A stretch of 64,000 bases of DNA from Flavobacteriales bacterium (GCA_018660685.1 JABJJW010000012.1:186001-250000); one strand, 5' to 3'; counted from the first letter of the stretch, positions 15,810 through 26,161 are shown. The notes: generated by a model not told the origin, from the sequence alone. Made by a program: numbers and translations.

Positions 15810-18239
15810 ATGCGGAAGAAACTTCATTTCTTCTCTATTTGTCTTAGTATAGTTGCCTTTACGAGTTGTAAGACCACACGACACATTGAGGCCGGCAAGC
15901 ACCTCTTGACGAAAAACTACATCCACTTTAACGGGGACGATAAATTTGAATACGATGCTGATTTTGAGGACATCGAATCGGCGGTCAAGCAAAGCCCAAA
16001 TCGCCGAATATTTGGGTTCATTCCTTTCCACATCAAGGTGTGGAACTATGCAAAATCCCAAAAAAAGCAGGGTAGATTGAATCAATACCTTCTGAATGTA
16101 GTGGGAGAGGAACCTGTGCTCTACGAGCCCATTTTGCAAGAGAAAAGTCGAGATCAAATCCTCAAAAGTTTAAAAAATCAAGGCTATTTTAATGCCAGAG
16201 TTGAAAGCTACTCTTGGTTGTCAAACAATGAAGCAGAACAGCATTTCTACGTGTATTCAGGCCCTGCATACACTTTAAAAAGCATCAGCTACTCTTTCGA
16301 AGACACGGCACTTATAAAGGAGTTTAAGAAAGGCGTTCATACTTCGTTGGTTCCTGGCTCCAGATACGACGTCAAACGGCTCGACATGGAGCGCAACAAG
16401 CTGATGAAGATCATGAAGAACCGAGGTTACTTCACTTTCGATAAAATTCATGTTGTGTTCGACATTGATACAAATTTGCCGGGTGAGAAGTTTGAAGTAG
16501 CGGTCAGACTACGGAACCTGCGCGTGGCGAAAGAGCTAGCCGGACGAGATACAATTATCGAGGAGTCACATCGAAAGCATTATCTAGCTGAAGTAATTAT
16601 TGATGAAAGTTATCAAGCTGGTAGATCAAGTTCAATCTTAGATTCAATACTCCACTGCCAAAAGCTCTACTTGTTTAAATCAAAACCTTATGTCCGGCCA
16701 GTCCGATTATCAAGAAATGTTTTTGTAGCTCCAGGACAACAATACTCTCTCGACAAGACGCAGTACACTTATGAGCGAATCAGTGCACTGAACAATTTTC
16801 GTTTCATAGATCTCCACTACGAGGAAAGTGAAAAAGACTCCGCCAAAGCCCTCCTCGATTTGAAAATCAACTTGACCAAAGCTCCCAAGCAGAGCATGAC
16901 CTTCGAAACTGTGGGCACAAACCAGAGCGGAAACCTCGGTATATCAGCTGGATTGAACTATACCAACCGAAACCTGTTTAGAGGAGCCGAGCAATTTGCG
17001 TGGAAAGTATATGGAGGGCTCGAATGGCAGAATACAAACAGTACAGTCAACACGCAATCTTCAGAGGTTATTGAAAATATTCGGTTCATCAATGCCTACG
17101 AATTCGGTTCGCATATCAGTCTGACAATTCCGGATTTCTTTGGACGGATAAGTACAGCTGATCTTCCATGGTTCAAGGAACCAAAGACAACTGTTTCTAT
17201 TACCGCCGACCGACAAAAGAGACCTCTTTACGAACGAACGCTTCTCAATACGTCCTACCAGTACACTTTGCGTCTTCGCCCGAGAGACCAGTTAATCATA
17301 GCCCCTATAGATCTCAGTGTGATTCAGCTCGTTAAAGACTCAGCATTCCGAGCTCAACTCAATGCGACTAATAATTCGCTTCTCATTAATAGTTACAACG
17401 ACCACATCATTCCTGCAGGAAAAATCTCGTATGCCTATAACTCCCAACAACTGAACAAGCTCAAGAACTTCTATTACTACAAGGTGAACTTAGAAGCTGC
17501 CGGGAATACGCTTCGTGCACTCTCAGGGGTTTTCAACCTCGACTATGATGAAGAGCAGGACAGCTACGAAATCAACGGAGTATCATTCGCTCAGTACGTC
17601 AAGTTTGACGTGGACTTCGCCAAGTATGTCAATCTGACTCGAGAATCAAGAATGGTTTATCGTGTATTTGCTGGATTGGGAATTCCATTGAGCAATTTGA
17701 ATGCTCTCCCGTTCGAAAGAAGCTTTTTTGCAGGTGGCTCAAATGACATGAGGGCTTGGCGCGCACGCGCACTTGGGCCTGGTTCACTATCCGACACACT
17801 CACGTATGGATTCGATCAGGTTGGCGAAATGCAGCTTGAAGTAAATATGGAGTATCGCTGGGAAGTAATCAAGCAAATCGAAGGAGCATTGTTTATGGAC
17901 ATTGGAAATATTTGGCTTTTACGAGAAGATCCTCAACGCCCTGGAGCAGAGTTTAATCTAACACGGTTCTACAACGATTTGGCAATTGCCCCAGGAGCCG
18001 GAGTTCGTTTTAATTTCAACTTTTTCATTTTCCGATTGGACGCTGGTTTGCAATTGAAGGATCCGTCGTTACCAGAAGGAGAGCGTTGGCTTTTCCAACC
18101 CAAGAATCAAACTATCGCCAACCGACGTAAAGCGAACATTACCCGTATCCGAAATGATCTCGATCCAATTGTTGCGTGGGGTTATGACAGATATAAGACT
18201 CAAATGACTTTCAACTTGGCGATCGGCTATCCTTTCTAA
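15810..18239 (+). CDS. tamL: BamA/TamA-superfamily lipoprotein, TamL-like
   Basis: 809 residues. The N terminus is a lipoprotein signal (MRKKLHFFSICLSIVAFTSC, Cys20), unusual for the BamA superfamily and diagnostic of the Bacteroidota TamL branch. POTRA-like repeats span about 40-330 (GYFNARVESYSWLSNN, NRGYFTFDKIHVVFDI, FRFIDLHYEESEKDSAKALL), followed by a 16-strand barrel (about 350-809) with the Omp85 motif in FFAGGSNDMRAWRARALGPG (usual VRGF/Y variant MRAW) and a final NLAIGYPF strand. TamL works with the inner-membrane TamB protein in outer-membrane biogenesis. No tamB is adjacent. Family confident; symbol by phylum convention. Confidence 0.85.
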   Translation: MRKKLHFFSICLSIVAFTSCKTTRHIEAGKHLLTKNYIHFNGDDKFEYDADFEDIESAVKQSPNRRIFGFIPFHIKVWNYAKSQKKQGRLNQYLLNVVGEEPVLYEPILQEKSRDQILKSLKNQGYFNARVESYSWLSNNEAEQHFYVYSGPAYTLKSISYSFEDTALIKEFKKGVHTSLVPGSRYDVKRLDMERNKLMKIMKNRGYFTFDKIHVVFDIDTNLPGEKFEVAVRLRNLRVAKELAGRDTIIEESHRKHYLAEVIIDESYQAGRSSSILDSILHCQKLYLFKSKPYVRPVRLSRNVFVAPGQQYSLDKTQYTYERISALNNFRFIDLHYEESEKDSAKALLDLKINLTKAPKQSMTFETVGTNQSGNLGISAGLNYTNRNLFRGAEQFAWKVYGGLEWQNTNSTVNTQSSEVIENIRFINAYEFGSHISLTIPDFFGRISTADLPWFKEPKTTVSITADRQKRPLYERTLLNTSYQYTLRLRPRDQLIIAPIDLSVIQLVKDSAFRAQLNATNNSLLINSYNDHIIPAGKISYAYNSQQLNKLKNFYYYKVNLEAAGNTLRALSGVFNLDYDEEQDSYEINGVSFAQYVKFDVDFAKYVNLTRESRMVYRVFAGLGIPLSNLNALPFERSFFAGGSNDMRAWRARALGPGSLSDTLTYGFDQVGEMQLEVNMEYRWEVIKQIEGALFMDIGNIWLLREDPQRPGAEFNLTRFYNDLAIAPGAGVRFNFNFFIFRLDAGLQLKDPSLPEGERWLFQPKNQTIANRRKANITRIRNDLDPIVAWGYDRYKTQMTFNLAIGYPF

Positions 18240-18264
18240 GCGATTGTTCTCTGCCAAATTGATA

Positions 18265-18272
18265 TAGATTTG
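18265..18272 (+). promoter_or_regulatory. -7 element TAGATTTG of accD
   Basis: TAGATTTG matches TAnnTTTG 22 nt before the accD ATG, with a TTG (18245-18247) 17 nt upstream as a -33 candidate. Confidence 0.55.
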
Positions 18273-18294
18273 CACGCTACTCTAAGATTCGTGT

Positions 18295-19140
18295 ATGGGT
18301 TGGTTTAAACGAATGACAGAAGGAATCCGCACTCCGACTAAGGAGAAGCGTGAAACACCGGAAGGTCTTTGGTACAAGTGCAGAAAATGCAATCATGTTG
18401 TGAGTTCGGAAGAGCATGCACATTCTCTATGGGTATGTGAGAATTGCAGCTACCATGAGCGAATCAGCTCTCAGAAGTATTTCCAGCTTTTGTTTGACAA
18501 CAACCGCTATACCGAGTTGAATCCACACATCATTTCTGGTGATCCATTATCTTTTGAGGATAACAAAAAGTATGCGGATCGGCTCCAAGCTAGCATTACC
18601 AAAACAGGTCTGCACGATGCTGTAAAAACGGCCACAGGAAGCATGAACCGAAAAAAAGTGGTGATAGCTTCGATGGACTTTGAGTTCATCGGTGGAAGTA
18701 TGGGTTCCGTTGTCGGCGAAAAGATTTCTCGCGCCATTGATCACTGCATTGAACACAACACTCCTTTCATTATGATATCGAAGAGCGGTGGTGCAAGAAT
18801 GATGGAAGCAGCATTTTCGTTAATGCAAATGGCAAAGACGAGTGCGAAGCTTACCCTACTGGCCCAAAAGAAAATTCCATACGTCTCCGTTTTGACCGAT
18901 CCAACGACGGGCGGGATTACGGCTTCGTTCGCGATGCTCGGAGACATAAACATTGCAGAACCAGGCGCGTTGATTGGATTTGCTGGACCTAGAGTTGTAA
19001 AAGAGACAATTGGGAAAGACCTTCCGGAAGGGTTTCAGACTTCAGAATTTGTGCTCGATCATGGATTTCTGGATTTCATCGTAGATAGAAAGGACTTGAA
19101 GGCCAAAATCCATCAATTTATCACCCTCTCCAAAAATTAA
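18295..19140 (+). CDS. accD: Acetyl-CoA carboxylase carboxyltransferase beta subunit
   Basis: 281 residues. A zinc ribbon with Cys29, Cys32, Cys48 and Cys51 ([21 protein letters not shown]) heads the crotonase-fold carboxyltransferase domain: [73 protein letters not shown]. It forms an alpha2-beta2 complex with AccA and transfers CO2 from carboxybiotin to acetyl-CoA to make malonyl-CoA for fatty acids. accA is not in the window. Length and motifs are standard. Confidence 0.95.
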   Translation: MGWFKRMTEGIRTPTKEKRETPEGLWYKCRKCNHVVSSEEHAHSLWVCENCSYHERISSQKYFQLLFDNNRYTELNPHIISGDPLSFEDNKKYADRLQASITKTGLHDAVKTATGSMNRKKVVIASMDFEFIGGSMGSVVGEKISRAIDHCIEHNTPFIMISKSGGARMMEAAFSLMQMAKTSAKLTLLAQKKIPYVSVLTDPTTGGITASFAMLGDINIAEPGALIGFAGPRVVKETIGKDLPEGFQTSEFVLDHGFLDFIVDRKDLKAKIHQFITLSKN

Positions 19141-19170
19141 CCCAAGCGGTTGATTAACAGCAGATATTTC

Positions 19171-19178
19171 TATCTTTG
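19171..19178 (+). promoter_or_regulatory. -7 element TATCTTTG of rpsO-pnp
   Basis: TATCTTTG matches TAnnTTTG, with TTG at 19150-19152 as a -33 candidate 18 nt upstream. The predicted leader before rpsO is about 35 nt. Confidence 0.6.
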
Positions 19179-19216
19179 CGCCCCTTAATAAGAAAGTAGG
19201 ATAAAGACGGTTAAAG

Positions 19217-19486
19217 ATGTATTTAACGACAGAAAAAAGACAAGAGATTTTCAAGGAGCATGGTAAAGGAGCCACTGACACTGGAAGCGCAGAAGGACAA
19301 ATTGCTCTATTCTCACACCGCATTGCTCATTTGACAGACCATTTGAAGGCAAATCGCAAGGACCATGCTACCCAACAAGCACTTATCAAAATGGTTGGTA
19401 AGCGCCGTAAACTTCTCAATTACCTCAAGTCAAAAGATATTGAGCGTTACAGAAACATAATCAAGACCCTGAATCTCAGGAAATAA
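19217..19486 (+). CDS. rpsO: 30S ribosomal protein S15
   Basis: 89 residues, the exact family length. It contains the S15 signature EGQIALFSHRIAHLTDHLKA, DHATQQALIKMVGKRRKLLN and YLKSKDIERYRNIIKTLNLR. S15 binds 16S rRNA helices 20-22 early in 30S assembly. It precedes pnp, as in many bacteria, and a small hairpin with a T-run separates the two. Confidence 0.97.
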   Translation: MYLTTEKRQEIFKEHGKGATDTGSAEGQIALFSHRIAHLTDHLKANRKDHATQQALIKMVGKRRKLLNYLKSKDIERYRNIIKTLNLRK

Positions 19487-19504
19487 TATTTACACAAGAC
19501 GGAA

Positions 19505-19527
19505 GGCAATATCACATTGCCTTTTTT
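19505..19527 (+). terminator. Hairpin terminator or attenuator between rpsO and pnp
   Basis: GGCAAT / ATTGCC stem with a 5-nt loop and six T residues, 18 nt after the rpsO stop and 22 nt before the pnp ATG. No TAnnTTTG promoter lies between it and pnp, so pnp probably depends on readthrough; compare the intergenic terminator and processing hairpin at the same place in enteric bacteria. Confidence 0.7.
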
Positions 19528-19549
19528 CTTATTTACACTTATCGAAAAC

Positions 19550-21685
19550 ATGTTAATTGGAACAACACAATCCATTGCCACCTCTAATGGCGATGAGATT
19601 ACAATAGAAACGGGCAAGCTTGCAAAGCAGGCTGATGGGTCCGTTGTCATAAAGCAAGGAGGAACCATGTTGCTGGCTTCTGTAGTATCTTCTAGAGATG
19701 CTCGTGAAGGAGTTGACTTTCTTCCTCTCACTGTAGACTATAGAGAAAAATATGCTTCTACCGGAAAATTTCCTGGTGGATTCTTCAAACGAGAAGCTCG
19801 TCCATCTGATGGAGAGGTTCTTACGATGAGACTGTGCGATCGCGCACTTAGACCTCTATTCCCAAAAGATTATCACGCAGAAGTGCAGGTAATGATCAGT
19901 TTGATCTCTTCAGACAAATCAATTCAACCAGATGCATTAGCTTGTTTAGCAGCTTCAGCTGCGATCTCTGTTTCTGACATTCCTTTTGCGGGACCAGTTT
20001 CAGAAGCACGTGTAGGAAGACTTAATGGTGAATTCATTATCAACCCAACATTCGAACAAATGGAAGAATGTGATGTTGACGTTATGGTTGCGGCCACGTT
20101 AGACAACATCATGATGGTTGAAGGAGAAATGGACGAAGTTTCTGAAGCAGTTATGCTTGAGGCTATCAAAATAGCGCATGAGGAGATCAAGAAGCACTGC
20201 CAGGCGCAGTTGGATCTTGCTTCGAAAATTGAGAAGTCCAAGGTTAAAAGAGAATACTCTCACGAAGACAGCGACGAAGACCTAGCAAAAGCTGTTGACG
20301 CTTACTGCTTTGACAAATGCTTTACAATCGCATCATCAGGATCCGCTAAGCAAGATCGTTCGGAAGCTTTTAGAGCACTACGCGACGAGTACCTTGCTAC
20401 ATTGAGCGATGAAGATCAGGATGAAAAGAAAGATTTAGTTGGAAAGTACTTTCACGATGTTGAGAAGGCAGCGATGAGAAAAATGATTCTCACCACTGGT
20501 CAACGTTTAGATGGAAGAAAAACCGACGAGGTTCGACCAATATGGTGTGAAGTGGATTACCTACCTGGAACCCACGGTTCAGCGGTATTCACACGGGGTG
20601 AAACTCAGTCACTCACAACAATTACTCTCGGAACTAAATTAGATGAGCAGACCATTGACGGTGCGCTTCGCGAAGGTTCTGAGAAATTCTTATTGCATTA
20701 TAACTTCCCTCCTTTCTCTACTGGAGAGGCCCGACCTATTCGTGGCGTATCAAGAAGAGAAGTTGGACACGGTAACCTTGCTCTTCGAGCTTTGAAGGGA
20801 ATGATACCAGGAACAGAGGACAATCCTTATACAATTCGTATCGTTTCTGACATCCTTGAATCTAACGGTTCATCTTCCATGGCTACTGTTTGTGCAGGAA
20901 CGCTTGGACTTATGGATGCTGGTGTCAAGATAAAGCGACCGGTAAGCGGTATCGCTATGGGATTGATCATGGGAGAAGATGGTAACTACCAAGTTCTTTC
21001 TGACATCTTAGGAGATGAAGATCACCTTGGTGATATGGACTTTAAAGTAACCGGAACCACTGAAGGTATCACTGCATGTCAGATGGATATCAAGGTTGAC
21101 GGTCTTGCATACGAGGTTCTTGAAAAAGCGCTTAACCAAGCAAAAGAAGGTCGTTCACACATTCTCAATGAGATGATGAAGACAATCTCTGAACCAAGAG
21201 AAGATTACAAACCACACGTTCCAAGAATTGAAACAATTCTCATTGAAAAGGATCAGATTGGAGCTGTGATTGGTCCAGGTGGAAAAATCATTCAAGAGAT
21301 TCAAGCAACAACAGGTACAACCATCAGCATCACAGAAGATGAGAACAATGGTATTGTTCAAATCGCATGTGACAATGTTGAAGGAATGAATCAGGCAATG
21401 GCAATGGTCAAAGGAATCACTGCTAAGCCAGAAGTTGGCGAAGAATACATGGGTAAGGTTAAAAACGTAGTTGCATTTGGTGCATTCGTTGAGATCATTC
21501 CAGGTAAAGAAGGCCTCCTTCACATCTCTGAAATTGACCATAAAAGAATTGAGAATGTCGAAGATGTCCTCAAACCAGGCGACCAAGTGAAGGTAAAATT
21601 GATCGAAATCGATCAAAAAACGGGAAAATTGAGACTTTCTAGAAAAGCTCTCATGCCACGGCCAGAACAGAAGCCAGTGGAATAA
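19550..21685 (+). CDS. pnp: Polynucleotide phosphorylase
   Basis: 711 residues from ATG 19550. A TTG at 19517 in the same frame would start inside the terminator hairpin and add a non-family head. Domains in order: RNase PH 1 (about 5-140), alpha-helical linker, RNase PH 2 (about 310-540, with [27 protein letters not shown]-like [11 protein letters not shown] and catalytic-site [17 protein letters not shown]), KH domain ([20 protein letters not shown]) and C-terminal S1 domain ([20 protein letters not shown]). The trimeric enzyme degrades RNA 3' to 5' with phosphate. The downstream terminator closes the rpsO-pnp unit. Confidence 0.97.
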   Translation: MLIGTTQSIATSNGDEITIETGKLAKQADGSVVIKQGGTMLLASVVSSRDAREGVDFLPLTVDYREKYASTGKFPGGFFKREARPSDGEVLTMRLCDRALRPLFPKDYHAEVQVMISLISSDKSIQPDALACLAASAAISVSDIPFAGPVSEARVGRLNGEFIINPTFEQMEECDVDVMVAATLDNIMMVEGEMDEVSEAVMLEAIKIAHEEIKKHCQAQLDLASKIEKSKVKREYSHEDSDEDLAKAVDAYCFDKCFTIASSGSAKQDRSEAFRALRDEYLATLSDEDQDEKKDLVGKYFHDVEKAAMRKMILTTGQRLDGRKTDEVRPIWCEVDYLPGTHGSAVFTRGETQSLTTITLGTKLDEQTIDGALREGSEKFLLHYNFPPFSTGEARPIRGVSRREVGHGNLALRALKGMIPGTEDNPYTIRIVSDILESNGSSSMATVCAGTLGLMDAGVKIKRPVSGIAMGLIMGEDGNYQVLSDILGDEDHLGDMDFKVTGTTEGITACQMDIKVDGLAYEVLEKALNQAKEGRSHILNEMMKTISEPREDYKPHVPRIETILIEKDQIGAVIGPGGKIIQEIQATTGTTISITEDENNGIVQIACDNVEGMNQAMAMVKGITAKPEVGEEYMGKVKNVVAFGAFVEIIPGKEGLLHISEIDHKRIENVEDVLKPGDQVKVKLIEIDQKTGKLRLSRKALMPRPEQKPVE

Positions 21686-21711
21686 ACCCCACTGTTTACA
21701 GCACTCTTAAC

Positions 21712-21748
21712 AAGGCGGTATTTATAAATCTAAATACCGCCTTTCTTT
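21712..21748 (+). terminator. Strong terminator after pnp
   Basis: AAGGCGGTATTTA pairs with TAAATACCGCCTT over a 6-nt loop (13 bp), followed by a T-rich run. It separates pnp from rpoD. Confidence 0.9.
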
Positions 21749-21793
21749 TTGGCGTTGGTGTTGACGTTTCTTTATCATGAGAAAAATCAACCT

Positions 21794-22663
21794 ATGCGTC
21801 AGCTAAAAATTACCCAGCAGATTACAAATCGAGAAACAGCGTCTCTCGATAAATACCTTACTGAAATTGGTCGTGAAGACTTGATTACAGCGGAGCAGGA
21901 AGTCGAACTTGCAAAGCGCATCAAACAAGGCGATCAAATTGCTTTAGCGAAAATGGTCCGGGCCAACCTTCGTTTTGTAGTGTCGGTATCCAAGCAGTAT
22001 CAAAATCAAGGCCTAAGCCTTCCAGATTTGATCAATGAGGGTAATCTCGGATTAATTAAGGCAGCAAAGCGATTCGATGAAACGCGCGGCTTTAAGTTCA
22101 TTTCGTACGCTGTATGGTGGATTCGACAGTCAATTCTACAAGCATTAGCTGAACAAGCACGTATTGTGAGGCTTCCTCTCAACAAGATTGGAAACATCAA
22201 TAAGATTAATAGAATCTATGCAGAGCTTGAGCAGAAGTATGAGCGAGAGCCGACCGTAGATGAAATGGCATCAGCTCTGGAGCTTCCAGAAAAGGATGTT
22301 TCCCAGAATATAAAGAATAACCGACGACATGTTTCTATGGACGCTCCTTTGCCAGGAGCCGAGGATGATGACAGGAATATGTATGACCTAATGCCGGGTG
22401 AGCAACATCAGAATCCTGAGTCAAGCCTGTTAAATGAGTCATTGCGTCGTGAAATCGAAAGATCTCTCGCTACTTTATCCGAAAGAGAAGCAGATGTGAT
22501 ACGTCTCTATTTTGGACTTACAGGGCAGCATCCAATGACTTTGGAAGAAATTGGCGAGGAATTCGAACTAACAAGAGAGCGTGTTCGTCAAATTAAGGAG
22601 AAGGCTATTCGAAGATTGCGGCATACTTCAAGAAGTAAGCTTCTTAAGTCTTACCTAGGATAG
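21794..22663 (+). CDS. rpoD: Primary sigma factor RpoD/SigA (short Bacteroidota type)
   Basis: 289 residues from ATG 21794 ([20 protein letters not shown]); a longer frame from 21749 would add 15 residues not typical of the family. Region 1.1 is absent, as usual in this phylum. Region 1.2 ([20 protein letters not shown]), region 2 ([40 protein letters not shown]), region 3 and region 4 ([20 protein letters not shown]) are all present. This sigma factor recognises TTTG(-33)/TAnnTTTG(-7), the very element seen before many genes in this window. It ends 3 nt before the convergent OmpA-family gene. Confidence 0.95.
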   Translation: MRQLKITQQITNRETASLDKYLTEIGREDLITAEQEVELAKRIKQGDQIALAKMVRANLRFVVSVSKQYQNQGLSLPDLINEGNLGLIKAAKRFDETRGFKFISYAVWWIRQSILQALAEQARIVRLPLNKIGNINKINRIYAELEQKYEREPTVDEMASALELPEKDVSQNIKNNRRHVSMDAPLPGAEDDDRNMYDLMPGEQHQNPESSLLNESLRREIERSLATLSEREADVIRLYFGLTGQHPMTLEEIGEEFELTRERVRQIKEKAIRRLRHTSRSKLLKSYLG

Positions 22664-22666
22664 GAA

Positions 22667-23979
22667 TTACTCGACCTTAATTATTTCTACTCTTCTATTC
22701 TTAGCTCTACCCTCAGCGGTACCGTTGTCTCCTATTGGAGCAGACTCACCCTTTGGAACGACCTTCAAACGTGTATCCTCGACACCAGCCATTTCGATGT
22801 GATACAACACATTGGAAATTCTGAGTACAGCCATTCTATAGTTCACTTCATCTGAACCTCGGCTATCCGTATGTCCTTCCAGTACAAGCTCCATATTCGG
22901 GTTGTCCCTTAGCATTGGAATGACAACTTGATATAAGTACTCTATTTGACCATCATTCAGTAGGAATTTATTGAAGTCAAAGTGAACGTCCCAGCCTCGC
23001 TCGGTTTGTTCAACTTCCAATATATCATCTCCAATTCTCCAGTCGCTGTCATCCATAACCGCGGTTGCAGTCTTGGTCCCTGGACCATCGTCTTCGATCA
23101 CAGGCTGAGCGGTCTTAAAGGGCCTGTCATTTTGAGATTGACTTTGGTCATTGGATGCTGAGGATCCTGCCGTTCCTGAAGAACCAGAAGATCCGGACGA
23201 TTCATCTGCCCCAGAAGTACCGGCTGAAGTGCTTCCTGAATTTGAAAATCTGAACCAGACCCACAGTCAACATAGTCATCGGAACCATCAAAACGAAGGG
23301 TATTTCCAGATCCTGGTCGTTTAACGTAGTCCTCAATTTCCGAACATCCTTTCACACAAGCGTCTGGAGTATATGGCGTTACGTTGTTAAACACCCAGTT
23401 ACTCACATCCATCAATTCCTGTCGAATACTTGTTGCCAATCCGCGAGTTCGCACACAACTGTACTGCCAATTATCTTGGTGAGGGTTCAGTAGAATCGCA
23501 TCGACCCCATCTGTTAACTCGGGGGGAAGCTTAGAATCAGTGGCATTTACAGGCGTGGTTAGCCAACCTCCGTTGTCAATATTTACTCCAGCAAGAAATG
23601 TAGTGGGAAGATTTAAGCCCGTCCCGTGATATGCCAAAATCGCATCGCCCGATGCGTTGATATCAAATCCGTTGTCTACATCAACGATGTCTCCAATATT
23701 GGAACTATCGGGCCCAGGGTGAATCCGAATTTCTGTTCCACAAGGCAGATTTCCGATGTAGTACCAAAGCAAAGTACCCTCAGAGGTATTGTGCCAACTG
23801 GTATCATTCCATCCATTGTCGGTGAAATAAATTCCTGTTGAGTCTTGAATGTCAGTAAGAAGGACGAAGCTGAAAATCTTTGGTGCATCAGCATTCATGG
23901 AGGTAAAGGCAATATCACCGGGGCCCAAATCGGACGCACGCATACCGCATACCAATAGGCATAGGCTTAGTAATATCAC
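22667..23979 (-). pseudogene. Secreted protein with OmpA C-terminal domain, split by a -1 frameshift
   Basis: Two frames overlap at 23098-23101. The upstream one (from about 23979, with a signal peptide after RIIRKKL) encodes a lamin-tail-like secreted domain (LGPGDIAFTSMNADAPKIFS, GIYFTDNGW) and then runs into out-of-frame residues after GSGSDFQ. The other frame, read on from the same point, gives SNSGSTSAGTSGADESSGSS, a Ser/Gly linker, and an OmpA domain (FDFNKFLLNDGQIEYLYQVV, LVLEGHTDSRGSDEVNYRMA) with the peptidoglycan-binding Asp and Arg. One extra T in the TTTT at about 23253 would join them into one protein of about 430 residues. It is either an inactivating deletion, an assembly error, or, less likely, programmed frameshifting. 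Confidence 0.75.
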
Positions 23980-24113
23980 CAGTTTTTTCCTAATAATCCG
24001 TAGTCAGTCTCAAACTGAACACTGTCCTGAAAAACGACCGAGCGCATCATTTTCAGTTCTTCTCTGATTGCTGGTCCAAAGATTTTCAAAATGTCCGTAA
24101 CACCTGCAATCAA
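23976..24113 (-). CDS. Possible 45-residue ORF overlapping the next start (GTGA)
   Basis: A minus-strand frame from TTG 24113 reads LIAGVTDILKIFGPAIREEL, KMMRSVVFQDSVQFETDYGL and LGKNW, and its TGA overlaps the GTG start of the split OmpA-family gene (GTGA). The codon pattern looks coding but there is no ATG, no promoter and no recognised family. A second frame (ATG 24156, stop 24010) overlaps it. It might also be the tail of a decayed gene. The rest of the 313-nt gap 23980-24292 shows nothing except the promoter at 24281. Confidence 0.25.
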   Translation of the reverse strand: MIAGVTDILKIFGPAIREELKMMRSVVFQDSVQFETDYGLLGKNW

Positions 24114-24280
24114 TGGGCCTTAGGTTAGTTTCTATTGGCTCCACACTATAGTTCATTTGGATCAACGTGAAACCCGCATGATATCTAGCAAAGTGGTGCT
24201 AAAGAACAGTTAAAACGCAATCTATAAGCAAGAGGTTGGTTAGAAATTTACAGAAGCAAGTGCTCAGCAGAATTATCTAC

Positions 24281-24288
24281 TATGTTTG
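24281..24288 (+). promoter_or_regulatory. -7 element TATGTTTG placed for a near-leaderless transcript
   Basis: TATGTTTG matches TAnnTTTG and ends 4 nt before the GTG start of the histidine kinase, so the predicted RNA start falls on or next to the start codon. Confidence 0.55.
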
Positions 24289-24292
24289 ATCT

Positions 24293-26161
24293 GTGCGAAA
24301 ACAAGCTTCCATTTCCACATACCTCTCAGTCATCAAGGCAGTTATACTCGTCTTGACCTTGAATGTTTCATTTATTTTCTTGGTCCAAAGTCAAGAAGAA
24401 AATAATAATCAAACAACGGAGTCTTCAACTGACCCCAAATCATTTGGAGAATTACAATCAGACGCAATCAGAGCGGGACTTGAAGGAGACTATTCAAATG
24501 GACTTTCTATCCTCAACAAGCTGCTAGCGAATGGGCAGCTGAGCGATCAACAAATTGTACAGATCACAGTACTTCAGCGTAATTTTTACTTCGATCTACA
24601 TTCCTACGCAAAAGCAATTGAAATTCACAGGACGATCAATTGGGAAGAAGCTCCGGCGCATTGGGAATCACTAGTTCCAAATCATTTCATTGCTCTAGTC
24701 AACTATGAAACTCGAAACTTCAACCTGGCGCTGGACGTTTTGAAAAATTCATCGAAAATATTGTCGGGAGCCGGTTATTTTGAGAACTCATTTCAGTCAA
24801 GTTTAACTCTTTGTAAGGCTTATCAAAATTTGCGAAAAGTGGATAGCGCCCTATTTTATTTGGATCAAGCAAATTCCTACTTAATCCAAAACGCTCTGTC
24901 CGATTCGTCTGGAAGTTACGCGGAAGAACTAAGATTTTTGAGAGCCTCACTCTTCTATGATCAAGGTGATTTCCTGAAAGCGATTCCTCTTTTCAAGGCT
25001 GATACCTCGTTCTATCTTCATTCTCAGGAATTTAATGAACAAGTCAAAGACGGAACATCCAGCACTCTTCAGCTCGCTGCCGCCCTTATTGAAATTGACC
25101 AATTTGACCTCGCAAAATCAACCCTGAGGCGAGCCGAGAAATTATTGCTCCGTTTTCCTAATCCAGAACAATACCATATTTTATTGCGTCACCGCATAAA
25201 ATTCTACGAGAGCACCAATCAACTTAACAGTGCTCATGCTTTGACCAAGGGTTATGTGGCCATGTGGGACATACTGCTTCAAAACCGAAGTCTTGAAAAG
25301 TCACAAGCTCAGCAGATTGCGTTCACGGCCATTCTCGAAGAAGAAAGACTTGCCCAAGCCAATGTGCAATCCAAGGTGATCGCCGAGGAAGAAGAAAAGA
25401 GATACCGGTTGCTCATCCTGATCGCGATTGTCATCCTTGTAGGTGTTCTTGTTATTCTTCTCATCTACCAATTCTACCATCGACTCCTCAAGGAAAAAGA
25501 GAAACTCGCGGCTACCAGCGATGAATTGAAAGTTAAAAGCACAGAACTCGAGAAGACACTTCACGAAAAGGAATTACTGGTGAAGGAGGTGCACCATCGT
25601 GTAAAGAACAACTTGCAAATGATCTCAAGTCTCTTTTTCATTCAATCGAAAAACGTATCGGATCCCATAGCGAAATCGGTCATCAATGAGGGACAGGCTC
25701 GAGTTCAGGCGATGGCTTCGATACACCAAAAGCTATATGATTCTGACACGATCGATGAAATTGACATGAACTCTCATTTTGATTCTCTCTGTCATCAAAT
25801 CATTTCATCGTATGCTCCTGCGGAGAAAAAGATTGACCTGCACCTCGACATTTCTAATGTCAATCTCAACGTGGATATCGCACTACCGTTAAGCCTCATT
25901 GTGAATGAGCTCATCTCCAACTCCATCAAACATGCTTTTCAAGACGGAGATCAAGGATCAATCGATATCTACTTGCGCTCCGATGGTGGCAAAGTCGAAC
26001 TCAAGTATAAGGACAGCGGAAAGAGCTTTGACCAGAGTAAAATTCAGACCGAAGGTGGGATTGGGCTTAAGCTTATTCAATTGCTAAGTTCTCAGTTAAA
26101 GGCTAATCTTCAAGATGATCTAAAGAATGGATCATTCCACATGATCATTCCACTGAGTTGA
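24293..26161 (+). CDS. TPR-containing membrane sensor histidine kinase (HisKA_2 type)
   Basis: 622 residues from GTG 24293, which is needed to include the N-terminal hydrophobic signal (VIKAVILVLTLNVSFIFLVQ). A periplasmic TPR-like sensor region spans about 45-340, one transmembrane helix about 363-386 (RLLILIAIVILVGVLVILLI), then a coiled coil (LAATSDELKVKSTELEKTLH). The HisKA_2 phosphoacceptor box KEVHHRVKNNLQMISSLFF contains His434/435. The HATPase domain ends the protein (PLSLIVNELISNSIKHAF N box, IGLKLIQLLSSQL G box). No response regulator is adjacent, so it is an orphan kinase; HisKA_2 kinases often signal to LuxR or LytTR regulators. Confidence 0.87.
   Translation: MRKQASISTYLSVIKAVILVLTLNVSFIFLVQSQEENNNQTTESSTDPKSFGELQSDAIRAGLEGDYSNGLSILNKLLANGQLSDQQIVQITVLQRNFYFDLHSYAKAIEIHRTINWEEAPAHWESLVPNHFIALVNYETRNFNLALDVLKNSSKILSGAGYFENSFQSSLTLCKAYQNLRKVDSALFYLDQANSYLIQNALSDSSGSYAEELRFLRASLFYDQGDFLKAIPLFKADTSFYLHSQEFNEQVKDGTSSTLQLAAALIEIDQFDLAKSTLRRAEKLLLRFPNPEQYHILLRHRIKFYESTNQLNSAHALTKGYVAMWDILLQNRSLEKSQAQQIAFTAILEEERLAQANVQSKVIAEEEEKRYRLLILIAIVILVGVLVILLIYQFYHRLLKEKEKLAATSDELKVKSTELEKTLHEKELLVKEVHHRVKNNLQMISSLFFIQSKNVSDPIAKSVINEGQARVQAMASIHQKLYDSDTIDEIDMNSHFDSLCHQIISSYAPAEKKIDLHLDISNVNLNVDIALPLSLIVNELISNSIKHAFQDGDQGSIDIYLRSDGGKVELKYKDSGKSFDQSKIQTEGGIGLKLIQLLSSQLKANLQDDLKNGSFHMIIPLS

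Noticed and set aside
19517-19549. Extended start of pnp at TTG 19517
   Set aside because: It lies inside the terminator hairpin and gives a head unlike any PNPase.
21155-21616. A 153-codon open frame on the minus strand within pnp
   Set aside because: Wholly antisense to an unmistakable gene, Cys/Asn-rich composition and no promoter; a shadow frame.
23098-23250. EALQPVLLGQMNRPDLLVLQ as the real C terminus of the lamin-tail-like protein
   Set aside because: It is the out-of-frame reading of a Ser/Gly linker; the alternative frame gives a coherent linker and OmpA domain.
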